Assembly (NCBI GenBank): GCA_007692605.1
Contig: REBS01000108.1
Location: 1-57,048, forward strand
From: Gemmatimonadales bacterium
Lineage (GTDB): Bacteria > Gemmatimonadota > Gemmatimonadetes > Longimicrobiales > Gaopeijiaceae
Length of the DNA: 57,048 nucleotides
Direction of reading: 5' to 3'
Each line of letters starts with the position of its first letter. Positions within the stretch are counted from its first letter, which is position 1. The notes beneath the pieces are model-generated. The model was not told the origin of the DNA and made no database searches. It was given only the letters and a program-made list of their open reading frames with translations. Of the stretch, positions 16,612 through 25,196 are shown one piece after another. A program made the position numbers and the translations under genes.

Positions 16612-17624
16612 TGAAGCGCTGGGGGGCGTCCCGTTCGTGTGCCGCTGCGGTCGCCGCGGTCGGACTCGTTCTCGCCCTTTCGGGGTGCGAGGAGCTCGTG
16701 GTCGAGGCGCTCCCCGTGGCGGACATCGAGATCCAGCCGGATCCGGTCGAGCTTCTCGAGCTCGAGGAGCGGTCGATCTCGGCGGTGGTCCTGGGGCCGC
16801 AAGGGCAGGTGCTCGGGGGTCGCGATCTGAGCTGGAGCGTCGACGATGCCTCGATCGCGCGCCTCGAGGGCTCGGGGATCCTCGTCGGTCAGGGCGTGGG
16901 TCAGACCACGCTGCGGGCTGCCACGGAGGGTGTCGAGGGGGCGGTTCCGGTGACCGTTCGTCAGGGCCCGATGATCCAGTTCGGGGAGGCCGATGCGCGG
17001 CTCTCCGGGCTCGCGGGCGATTCCAGCCCCGCCGAAATCGCGATCGGGATCTCGAACAGCGGAAACGGCTCGCTCACCGGACTCACGACTCGTCGTTCAG
17101 GGGTGGACGGCGCCGCGGCACCATCGTGGCTCGAAGCGTCGGTTTCCGGCGCCGAGGCTCCCGCGGAGCTGATCGTCCGTGCGCTGCTCGAGGATCTGCC
17201 TGCGGGGACCTACGAAGCAGAGGTTTTCGTGGAGTCTCCGGTGGCTCCGAACAGCCCTGCTCGCCTTCCGATTCACCTCGACGTCGCCCTTCCCCCGCCG
17301 GTCATCGGCCTTTCTCCGGCGAGCCTGGCCTTCACTTCCTCGGCCGGGTCGCGGGAGCCGGCCTCCCAGGACGTGACCGTGACGAATGAAGGGGGCGGCG
17401 AGCTCGACGGGCTTCGAGTGGATGTGGTCTATACGCAGGGCCGGTCGGGATGGCTGTCGGCAGAGCTGGGCGCCGTGAACGCTCCCACCGCGGTCGCACT
17501 CGAAGCGAGTGCCCGGGACCTTTCCGAAGGGGTCTACCGCGCGGTGGTTCGGGTGAGCGCTCCGAACGCCTCTCCCACAAGTGCGGAGATCGAAGTGACC
17601 TTCAACGTCAGCCGGGAGGACTGA
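16611..17624 (+). CDS. BACON/Ig-like domain lipoprotein
   Basis: The 337-residue lipoprotein has its signal ending at Cys26 (LALSGC). It has a Big_2-like domain (about 36-118: VADIEIQPDPVELLELEE to VPVTV) and two BACON-like domains (about 123-230 and 232-335), the second with the pattern IGLSPASLAFTSSAG...SQDVTVTNEGGGEL...SGWLSAELG. No catalytic residues are evident, and the role is likely binding or structural at the envelope. It is shorter than the two downstream paralogues because it lacks their Big_1 repeats. Start and stop are tightly packed with neighbours (overlap 1 bp, gap 3 bp), so it is certainly in the same transcript. Confidence 0.8.
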   Translation: MKRWGASRSCAAAVAAVGLVLALSGCEELVVEALPVADIEIQPDPVELLELEERSISAVVLGPQGQVLGGRDLSWSVDDASIARLEGSGILVGQGVGQTTLRAATEGVEGAVPVTVRQGPMIQFGEADARLSGLAGDSSPAEIAIGISNSGNGSLTGLTTRRSGVDGAAAPSWLEASVSGAEAPAELIVRALLEDLPAGTYEAEVFVESPVAPNSPARLPIHLDVALPPPVIGLSPASLAFTSSAGSREPASQDVTVTNEGGGELDGLRVDVVYTQGRSGWLSAELGAVNAPTAVALEASARDLSEGVYRAVVRVSAPNASPTSAEIEVTFNVSRED

Positions 17625-17627
17625 GCC

Positions 17628-20600
17628 ATGCGCCTGCGTGCCTCGCTGACGTCGACGACCCGGCTCACGGTGGGCATGGGCGTCGCTGCGCTCCTGCTCC
17701 TTGGGCCGGTCGCGTGCGAGGACGTCTCGGTGTCCGAGGTCGAAGTGGCATCGGTATCGGTGTCGCCGGGGAGTGTCACCCTCGTCCCCGACGAGAGCGC
17801 GCAGCTCTCGGCCACTCCCCGTGACGCTTCGGGAACCGCACTGACGGGCCGGTCGATCGAGTGGTCGTCTGCGAGCCCGCAGGTCGCGACCGTCGACGGC
17901 TCCGGCCTGGTTCGAGCCGTGGCCCCCGGGACTGCGCAGGTACGGGCCGAGGTGGGGGGGGGCGCAGGCTCCGCCACCATCCAGGTCAGCGAGCCTCCGC
18001 AGGTCGTACTCAGCCGATCATTGGTCGAGTTCTTGTTGACGGCAGGCACCGGGTCTTCCGACGAGGTCGAGGTAGGGATCACCAATGGGGGTGGAGGCAC
18101 GCTCTCGGGCCTGGACTGGTCGATCTCGGCCGTCGAAGGCACGGGTGGCTGGCTCGAGGTTTCGCTGACCGAGGGCACGGCCCCCAGCACGCTTCGGTTG
18201 GTGGCGGACCCCGGAAGCCTGTCTCCCGGGCGGTACCAGGCCGATGTGACGGTGACCGGTGGCGGCTCCGGGGTTACCTCCGCCACGCTGCGTGTCGTGC
18301 TCGAGGTCGACGATGCTCCCCCGGCCATCGGGGTGTCGCCCGAGGCGGTGGGCTTTGCATCGTCCGAAGGGCAGGGCGCACCCGGTTCCCAGTCGGTCGG
18401 TGTCACGAATATCGGCGGGGGGAGCCTGACCGGCCTCGAGTTGAGCATCGACTACACGGCGGGTGGGGTTTCGGGGTGGCTGACCGCGTCACTCGGGAGC
18501 TCGTCCGCTCCCACGGAGCTCGTGTTGAATGTGGATCCGGATGGGCTGGAACCGGGAATCTACGATGCGGAGGTCCACGTGGGGTCTCCGGTCGTCGAGG
18601 GGGAAGGCTCGACCGTTCGGGTGCGCTACCGCTTCGGGGAGCCGCCCCCGCAGTTCGAACTGTCGCCGACCGTCATCAACCGAACGATCGAGGAGGGCGA
18701 TCCATCGCCCGGTGTGATCGGGGTTCAGATCTCGAACGGGGGAAGTGGGGAGATCACCGAGATCTCGGCGGAAGTCGAGTTCACTGGACCGACCGCCGGC
18801 TGGGCCGCGGTGGAGCTCGTCGAGACGACCGCTCCCACCCAGCTCCTGGTGAGCTTCGACACCGACGGGATCCTCCCCGGAAGCTACTCGGCCGAGGCGC
18901 TGGTGGAATCGGCAGACGCCATCAATTCGCCGGCCTCGGTGATCCTCGGCCTGCAGGTGCTTGCGCGTCCCGATCCCGAGACTTCGACGGTCACCGTGGA
19001 TCCGGATTCGATCACGGCGGATGGGTCGAGCACCTCGACCGTGACCGTGTCGCTCAGGGACGCCCGGGGAGACCTCCTTACCCGGGGAGGAGACGACGTG
19101 GAGCTGACCAGCTCGGCGGGTGAGCTGTCGGAGCTGGTCGACCTTGGGGATGGCCGGTATCGGGCCACTCTGACCGCGTCGACCTCGCTCGAGACGGCGC
19201 TCCTTTCGGTCCGGCTCCGCGGCGAGGCCATCGCCGACACGGCCCAGGTTCGGTTCTGGCCCGGAGAGGCCTCCCTTGAGACCTCGACGCTCTCGGCGTC
19301 ACCGACCCGCATCACTGCCGACGGAAGCTCGACCTCGCAGATCACGGTGCGGCTTCTCGACGCATTCAACAATCCTGTGGGTGTCGGCGGGGCCGAAGTC
19401 GAGCTGTCGACGACCGCGGGGACGCTCTCGGCGGTGACGGATCGCGAGGACGGAACCTACATCGCGACCCTCACCTCGTCGACCAATGTCGAGATGGCGG
19501 TGGTGACTGCCCTGATCGATGGCGAGCCCCTCGAAGACGAGACCTCGGTGCGGTTCATCGTCGGAGACGTCTCCGCGGAAATGTCGACTCTCGAGGCCGA
19601 ACCTTTGACCATCACCACCGATGGGTCATCCGAAGTCCGCGTCCAGCTCCGGGATGCGGCGGGCAACGATCTTACCAGTGGGGGCGATGCGATCTTCCTC
19701 GAACGCTCGATCGGGGTCCTCTCGCCGGCGTCGGGGACCACCGACGATGGTGGGCGCTTCGAGGCGACGTTCACGTCGGCGGAGCCGGGTACCGCCGAGG
19801 TGACCGCCTACCTGGGTGAGGATGCATCCGGTGAGGTGCTCGGGACCGTGGAGATCGAGATCGAACCCGGGGAGGTTTCCGCGGAGGCGTCGACGCTCGA
19901 GGCCGATCCTCTGTCGATCACGACCGACGGTGCGTCCGAACTCCTCGTTCAGTTGCGGGACGCGGCGGGGAATCCGCCCGGCACCGGTGGAACCGAGGTC
20001 TTCCTGGCGACGGATTTCGGTGAGCTGTCCCCCGAGTCGGGAGAAAGTGACGAGGATGGCCGGTTTGCCTCGACGCTCACCTCGACTGAGCCGGGCACTG
20101 CGACCGTCACCGCCTACCTCGGGGCCGATGCGACCGGTGAGGTCATCGGAACCGTCACCGTCGAGGTGGAGCCCGGAGAGGCCTTCGCAGAGACGTCGAC
20201 CGTCGAGGCGAATCCCCTGGAGATCACGACCGATGAAGAATCGACGGTGACGATCCAGCTTCGGGATGCGGCGGGTAATCCATTGACCACGGGAGGGGAT
20301 GAGGTCTTCCTGAGTTCGAACCTGGGGGCGCTGAGCCCGGCGGGGGGGACGACGGATGATGACGGTCTCTTCGTATCGACGTTCACGTCCGATTCGACGG
20401 GCACGGCGACGATCACGGCGTACCTGGGGACGAGCGCGGCCGAGGGCGACGAGATCGGCACGGCCACGGTCACGATCGAGCCGGGAGACGTTTCCGCGGA
20501 GATGTCCGTGGTGACGGCGGACCCGACCGAGATCACGACCGATGGCGAGTCGACGGTCACGGTGCAGCTCAGGGATGCGAACGGCAACGACCTGACGACC

Positions 20601-20810
20601 GACGGGGATGCGGTCTTCCTGACGACCTCGATCGGGGAGCTCAGCCCGGCGACGGGCACCAGCACGAACGGTCAGTTCACCTCGACGCTGACCTCGACCG
20701 AGACGGGCACCGCGACGATCACCGCGTACCTGGGTACGGATGCCGAGGGTGACCTCATCGGAACGGTCACGATCGAAGTAGAGGACGCCGAGGGGTTGAG
20801 CCGTGAATAG
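17628..20810 (+). CDS. large lipoprotein with Big_2, BACON-like and six tandem Big_1 (invasin-type Ig) domains
   Basis: The 1060-residue lipoprotein has its signal ending at Cys30 (LLGPVAC), then EDVSVSEV. A Big_2 domain (about 38-122) is followed by three BACON-like units (about 124-230, 231-340 and 341-445). Six invasin-type Ig modules then run to the C-terminus, each starting with a variant of (E)xSTxxAxPxxITxDG and containing VQLRDAxGN. The last four are close copies of about 102 residues. Such stalks extend binding sites from the cell surface. No adhesion tip or autotransporter domain is present, so the partner is unknown. The stop overlaps the next GTG start by 8 bp. The paralogue downstream arose by duplication. 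Confidence 0.82.
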   Translation: MRLRASLTSTTRLTVGMGVAALLLLGPVACEDVSVSEVEVASVSVSPGSVTLVPDESAQLSATPRDASGTALTGRSIEWSSASPQVATVDGSGLVRAVAPGTAQVRAEVGGGAGSATIQVSEPPQVVLSRSLVEFLLTAGTGSSDEVEVGITNGGGGTLSGLDWSISAVEGTGGWLEVSLTEGTAPSTLRLVADPGSLSPGRYQADVTVTGGGSGVTSATLRVVLEVDDAPPAIGVSPEAVGFASSEGQGAPGSQSVGVTNIGGGSLTGLELSIDYTAGGVSGWLTASLGSSSAPTELVLNVDPDGLEPGIYDAEVHVGSPVVEGEGSTVRVRYRFGEPPPQFELSPTVINRTIEEGDPSPGVIGVQISNGGSGEITEISAEVEFTGPTAGWAAVELVETTAPTQLLVSFDTDGILPGSYSAEALVESADAINSPASVILGLQVLARPDPETSTVTVDPDSITADGSSTSTVTVSLRDARGDLLTRGGDDVELTSSAGELSELVDLGDGRYRATLTASTSLETALLSVRLRGEAIADTAQVRFWPGEASLETSTLSASPTRITADGSSTSQITVRLLDAFNNPVGVGGAEVELSTTAGTLSAVTDREDGTYIATLTSSTNVEMAVVTALIDGEPLEDETSVRFIVGDVSAEMSTLEAEPLTITTDGSSEVRVQLRDAAGNDLTSGGDAIFLERSIGVLSPASGTTDDGGRFEATFTSAEPGTAEVTAYLGEDASGEVLGTVEIEIEPGEVSAEASTLEADPLSITTDGASELLVQLRDAAGNPPGTGGTEVFLATDFGELSPESGESDEDGRFASTLTSTEPGTATVTAYLGADATGEVIGTVTVEVEPGEAFAETSTVEANPLEITTDEESTVTIQLRDAAGNPLTTGGDEVFLSSNLGALSPAGGTTDDDGLFVSTFTSDSTGTATITAYLGTSAAEGDEIGTATVTIEPGDVSAEMSVVTADPTEITTDGESTVTVQLRDANGNDLTTDGDAVFLTTSIGELSPATGTSTNGQFTSTLTSTETGTATITAYLGTDAEGDLIGTVTIEVEDAEGLSRE
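19569..20780 (+). repeat. four tandem ~306-bp coding repeats (Big_1 modules)
   Basis: Units begin at 19569, 19875, 20181 and 20490, so the period is 306, 306 and 309 bp. Each opens with a variant of GTTTCCGCGGAGATGTCGAC and shares ATCACGACCGATGG and CAGCTCCGGGATGCGGCGGG. The copies are diverged, so they are not an assembly artefact, but copy number could vary by recombination. Confidence 0.8.
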
Positions 20811-23430
20811 CCGTCAGAGGAATGAGTCGGGGAGCCAGGGCCCGTACCTGAGGCCCCGAGCGCGGATGTCCGGCGTGGTCGCACTGCTGGCGGCGCTCCT
20901 GATCGGGATGATCGCGTGCGAGGATGTGTCCGTTTCCGAGGTCGCGATCCACTCGATCGAAATCACTCCGGCAGCCTTCGAACTTATTCCTCAGGATACG
21001 GTGCGCCTCACGGCGACCCCGCTGGACCAGGCGGGCCGTGCACTGCCCGGGCGCCCCATCGACTGGACCGCTCTCGATCCAGAGACCGCAACCGTCGATC
21101 AATCCGGACTCGTGCATGCCATCGCTCCCGGAACCGCAAGGATTCGAGCGTCGACCGGCGGCGCCTCGGGCCTTGCCTCGATCCAGGTGGGCGAGTCTCC
21201 GCAAATCGCCTTTTCACTCCCCGAGGTCGAGTTTTCTCTCGTTGCTGGAGCCGGTCTCTCGAGCCCGGTGCACGTGGCGATCACCACTGAAGGTGGTGGA
21301 GCCCTCTCCGGACTGGCGGTATCAATCGAATGGATCGAGGGTGCCGGCGGGTGGCTCCAGGCAACGCTCGAAGGAAGTTCGGCGCCGACTACGCTGGTTC
21401 TTCGTGCCGACCCCGGGACTCGGCCCGCCGGTCGCTACGAGGCCTCGATGACGCTCAGTTCGACGACCCCGGGTGTTGAGCCCGCAGTTCTGACGGCGGT
21501 ACTCGAGGTCGCTGACTCCGCTCCGGCGATCGGGATCTCCCCCGGGGCGTTGGGATTCTCATCGTCTCAGGGGCAGGGAGCCCCGAATCCCCAGACGGTT
21601 CGAGTGAGCAACGTCGGCGGCGGAACCCTGACAGGTCTCGAATCGGACATCGAATACGTGGCCGGTGCTTCTCAAGGATGGCTCGATGCCAGCTTCGAGT
21701 CGACGACCGCCCCCACGGATCTGGTCCTTCGCGTGAACCCGACCGGGCTGTCCCCTGGGGTCTTCGATGCGCTGGTTCGCGTGAACTCGCCCTTCGTGGA
21801 AGGATCGGGGATCCTGGTTCAGGTTCGATACCGCTATGGGGAGCCGCCACCCCAGTTCGGGCTTTCGCCGACGACCGTCACTCGCACCGTCGAGGAGGGC
21901 GATCCGGCCACCGCCGCAGTGCCGGTCCAGATCACGAACGACGGAAGCGGGGAGATTTCCGGGATCACGGCCGACGTCGAGTATTCGGGCGCCAACCGGG
22001 GATGGGTCGAGAGCGAACTCCTGGACACGGATGCTCCCACGCAGCTCCTCGTCACCTTCGATCCCGATGGGCTTCTTCCCGGAAGCTATCAGGCTCAGGC
22101 GGTCATCCAATCTTCCGACGCCATCAATTCCCCGGCCTCGGTCTCGCTTCACCTGAATGTCCTCTCCCGACCGCTGCTTGATGCCTCGACGGTCGACGCC
22201 GCTCCGGGTTCGATCACCGCGGACGGTTCGAGCCAATCGACGGTTACGGTCTCGCTGAGGGATGCCCGGGGAGGCCTGGTCGCGCGTGGAGGCGACGACG
22301 TCGTGCTTACCACATCCGCCGGTACCCTGTCGTCGCTCGTGGACCGGGCCGATGGCCGCTATCAGGCGACGCTCACATCGTCGACCACAGCTCAACGGGC
22401 AACGCTCAGGGCTCGCCTCCGGGGCCAGTCGATCCCCGACGCCGCTCACGTCCAGTTCGTTCCCGGGGAGGTCTCGCCGGAGACCTCGACGATCACGGCC
22501 TCTCCAACCCGGATCGCGGCGGATGGGAGTTCGACCGCATCGATCGTCGTCGAACTCCGGGACCGTTTCAGCAATCCCCTCGACTCAGGAGGAGCCGAGG
22601 TGGTGCTCGCGACTACTGCGGGGACGCTGTCAGGGGTGACCGATGTGGGGGACGGGACGTATACGGCCTCGCTCACATCGTCCGCGGACGCGAGAACGGC
22701 GACCGTGACCGGAACCGTGGACGGATCGCCCCTTGCGGACCAGGCGACGGTGGAGTTCTTCGGCGATAACGGCGTATCGGCGGAGCAGTCCACCATCGAG
22801 GCCGCTCCGGATTCGATGGCGACCGGGGACGCGTCGACGATCAGGGTGCAGCTCCGAGACGCGAACGGCGACCCGGTCGGGGACGGCCATGATGTCTTCC
22901 TGACCACGGACCTGGGGCAGCTGGACGCGTCGGGAGGCTCCGCGAACTCGGACGGACAGTTCACGACCGAGCTGACCTCGTCCTCGGCAGGGACCGCCAC
23001 CGTCACCGCGCACCTCGGAACCGACGCGACGGGCGAGGAGATCGGCAGCGTCGAAGTGGTCATCACCGAGGACCCCACGGGAACCGGTGATCCCGACGCG
23101 GAGCAGTCCACCATCGAGGCGGACCCGGCCATACTCGTCCTCTCTGATACGTCAGTGGTCACGGTGCAACTCCGGAACAGCGACGGCGAGAGACTCGAGC
23201 AGTCCGGCCAGGTTATCTTCCTGACGGCGTCCTCGGGAAGCGTGTCGACGAACCGGGATCAGACCGATGAAAACGGGCAGGTGGTGGTCACCTTCACGGC
23301 CGGGTCGACCGGCACTTCAAGCGTGACCGCCTATCTGGGCCCGAACGCGTCGTTTCCTGAAGTCGGAACCGTGACGATCACGGTGATCTCGGCCGAGTCC
23401 ATTGGAGGAACGGGGCCGGACGGACCTTAA
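20803..23430 (+). CDS. large Ig-domain lipoprotein, paralogue of the preceding gene
   Basis: The 875-residue protein probably starts at the GTG at 20803 (GAGGGG upstream, overlapping the previous stop); an ATG at 20866 would still leave a complete signal. The lipoprotein signal ends at Cys39 (IGMIAC) and the next residues EDVSVSEV are identical to the paralogue. The order is the same: Big_2, three BACON-like units, then four Big_1-type modules (starting near DASTVDAAP, ETSTITASP, EQSTIEAAP and EQSTIEADP) instead of six. The BACON region is strongly similar along its length (INSPASV, YGEPPPQF, SPTTVTRTVEEGDP). Expected to be anchored at the envelope with extended Ig repeats. It is followed by 86 bp and then the phosphatase gene. 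Confidence 0.82.
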   Translation: MNSRQRNESGSQGPYLRPRARMSGVVALLAALLIGMIACEDVSVSEVAIHSIEITPAAFELIPQDTVRLTATPLDQAGRALPGRPIDWTALDPETATVDQSGLVHAIAPGTARIRASTGGASGLASIQVGESPQIAFSLPEVEFSLVAGAGLSSPVHVAITTEGGGALSGLAVSIEWIEGAGGWLQATLEGSSAPTTLVLRADPGTRPAGRYEASMTLSSTTPGVEPAVLTAVLEVADSAPAIGISPGALGFSSSQGQGAPNPQTVRVSNVGGGTLTGLESDIEYVAGASQGWLDASFESTTAPTDLVLRVNPTGLSPGVFDALVRVNSPFVEGSGILVQVRYRYGEPPPQFGLSPTTVTRTVEEGDPATAAVPVQITNDGSGEISGITADVEYSGANRGWVESELLDTDAPTQLLVTFDPDGLLPGSYQAQAVIQSSDAINSPASVSLHLNVLSRPLLDASTVDAAPGSITADGSSQSTVTVSLRDARGGLVARGGDDVVLTTSAGTLSSLVDRADGRYQATLTSSTTAQRATLRARLRGQSIPDAAHVQFVPGEVSPETSTITASPTRIAADGSSTASIVVELRDRFSNPLDSGGAEVVLATTAGTLSGVTDVGDGTYTASLTSSADARTATVTGTVDGSPLADQATVEFFGDNGVSAEQSTIEAAPDSMATGDASTIRVQLRDANGDPVGDGHDVFLTTDLGQLDASGGSANSDGQFTTELTSSSAGTATVTAHLGTDATGEEIGSVEVVITEDPTGTGDPDAEQSTIEADPAILVLSDTSVVTVQLRNSDGERLEQSGQVIFLTASSGSVSTNRDQTDENGQVVVTFTAGSTGTSSVTAYLGPNASFPEVGTVTITVISAESIGGTGPDGP

Positions 23431-23516
23431 CCCGGCGATTCGAGGGTAGACTAGAGAGGTCCATCGGGGGGATACTCGTCCCGATCGGAGCCTGAAGTGA
23501 TGGTCGCATCACATAC

Positions 23517-25196
23517 ATGTTCATACGGACAGGGCGAGGGCGGATGGAGAATGGGATGAATCTGGGGCTTCTGGGCGGTCTCTGCCCGGCGGATCCGGTG
23601 GGGATGATCCAGGGTTCGCTCTGTTTCGTGGCGACGTGGGAGATCCCGATCCTTCTCATACTCGCTGCGGGGGTGGGGTTCGGCGTGTGGTTCCGACGTC
23701 GGTCGGACGATCGGAAGAGAACGGGGCCCCCTATGCTGGTCTTTCCCCTGGGAGGCTCATCGGGGGGAGGGCGCTCCGGCCGGGAGGGTCCCCGGGTGCC
23801 GGAGCGTCGGTCGAAGCCCGCTGCGTCCGGCGTGGGCGCCGAAAGGGATCCGGCTCCACAGAGCCCGACTCCACCCCCTCAGACCCAGACGACCGCGGCT
23901 CCTTCCAGCCCGCCGCAGCCTTCGGCGCCGGCAGCGCCAGCAGCGCCAGCAGCGCCCGACCCGTCCGAGCGAACCGTGCTGAAGGTGCCGGCAGATGAAG
24001 CCCCCCGTCATTCGGGAAGCGGTACGAACGGCTCCGAAATCGTCGAGTATCAGCGGCCACCCGATGGCACCCTCCAACTCCTTCCGGGCCGACTCGAGGT
24101 CGAGCGGGGGCCGGGCGTGGGCCAGGAGATCCGCTTCGTTCGAGTGCCGGGCTCCCCGGCCGAGATCACCTTCGGCCGATCCGAGGGACCGGAGTTTCGG
24201 CACGTTCAGCTGCATTCGCCGACGGTTAGCCGCCAGCATGCCCGTCTGCGATTCGATGGCACGGGCTGGTCGGTCCGAAACGAGTCCAGCACCAATCCCA
24301 CCACCGTGAATGGCCACACCCTGTCGTCGGAGATCGAAGAGGTGCCCCTCTCGGATGGAGACCTCATCGAGATCGGAGAGATCACCTTCCGCTTCCGGCA
24401 CGAGGGTTCCGCGGACCGACTTCCCTTTCGCAGCTCCTGGCACACCGATCAGGGACGCCGTCCGACCAATCAGGACGCCGTTGTGGTGCGTACCCTGCCC
24501 GGAGGACGCGAGCTGGCGGCGGTCTGTGACGGCATGGGCTCTCATCACGCGGGGGGCGTGGCGAGCCACCGGGCGCTCGAGGGGCTCGTGAAAGCCCTCT
24601 CCGAAGGGGTCGAACTCGAAGAAGCCGTCCAGCGGTCAAACGCCTCGGTCCTGGCGGCGGCCGAAGAAGAGGAGGACCGGGACGGGATGGGCACCACCCT
24701 CGTGGCCCTCCTGCGGGATGGGGACCACTACGACATCGCGAATGTCGGGGACAGTCGGGCGTACCGGATCGGATCCGACGGGATCCAGCAGTTGACCCGC
24801 GATCATTCCTTCATGGCCGAGGCGGTTCAGGACGGCCGGATGTCGATGGAGGAGGCGGCGCGCTCGCCATGGCGGAACGCGGTCACCCGGAACCTGGGTG
24901 CCGGCCGGGAACTCGAGGTGGATCTGTTCCGGGGCTTCGATGCCACCCAGGACCATGTCGTCCTCCTGTGCACCGACGGTGTGCACGGGGTTCTGTCGGA
25001 GGATCAGATCGAGGAGGTCTTCCGGAACTCCGCCGACATTCGTGACCTGGCCCGGGCGCTCTCGGAGGAGGCCCTCATGAAGGGTGGAGAAGACAATGTC
25101 GCCGTGGCCGCGATGACCTTCGGGGCGAGTCCTGGAGTCCGGCCCGCGCAGAGTGGTGCGCCCGGCGACCGTCCATCCTCGAACGATCGCGGATGA
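23517..25196 (+). CDS. membrane-anchored FHA domain / PP2C-type protein phosphatase
   Basis: The 559-residue protein may start at 23517, 23544 or 23556; the last has the best spaced GGAGA. A single membrane segment (WEIPILLILAAGVGFGVWF, about 42-60) is followed by a Pro/Ala-rich linker. The FHA domain is at about 190-290, with ITFGRS, SRQHARL and the closing NPTTVNG. The PP2C domain is at about 305-545, with the metal-binding DQG...NQDA, CDGMG (Asp338), GTTLV, NVGDSRAY, CTDGV and GGEDNVAV. The FHA domain would bind phosphothreonine on the kinase or a target, and the phosphatase would reverse it. It overlaps the kinase gene by 4 bp (ATGATG), a typical kinase/phosphatase pair. Confidence 0.93.
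   Translation: MFIRTGRGRMENGMNLGLLGGLCPADPVGMIQGSLCFVATWEIPILLILAAGVGFGVWFRRRSDDRKRTGPPMLVFPLGGSSGGGRSGREGPRVPERRSKPAASGVGAERDPAPQSPTPPPQTQTTAAPSSPPQPSAPAAPAAPAAPDPSERTVLKVPADEAPRHSGSGTNGSEIVEYQRPPDGTLQLLPGRLEVERGPGVGQEIRFVRVPGSPAEITFGRSEGPEFRHVQLHSPTVSRQHARLRFDGTGWSVRNESSTNPTTVNGHTLSSEIEEVPLSDGDLIEIGEITFRFRHEGSADRLPFRSSWHTDQGRRPTNQDAVVVRTLPGGRELAAVCDGMGSHHAGGVASHRALEGLVKALSEGVELEEAVQRSNASVLAAAEEEEDRDGMGTTLVALLRDGDHYDIANVGDSRAYRIGSDGIQQLTRDHSFMAEAVQDGRMSMEEAARSPWRNAVTRNLGAGRELEVDLFRGFDATQDHVVLLCTDGVHGVLSEDQIEEVFRNSADIRDLARALSEEALMKGGEDNVAVAAMTFGASPGVRPAQSGAPGDRPSSNDRG

Noticed and set aside
19569-20780. tandem 306-bp repeats as a CRISPR-like or mobile array
   Set aside because: They are in-frame protein modules with no spacers and no flanking short repeats.
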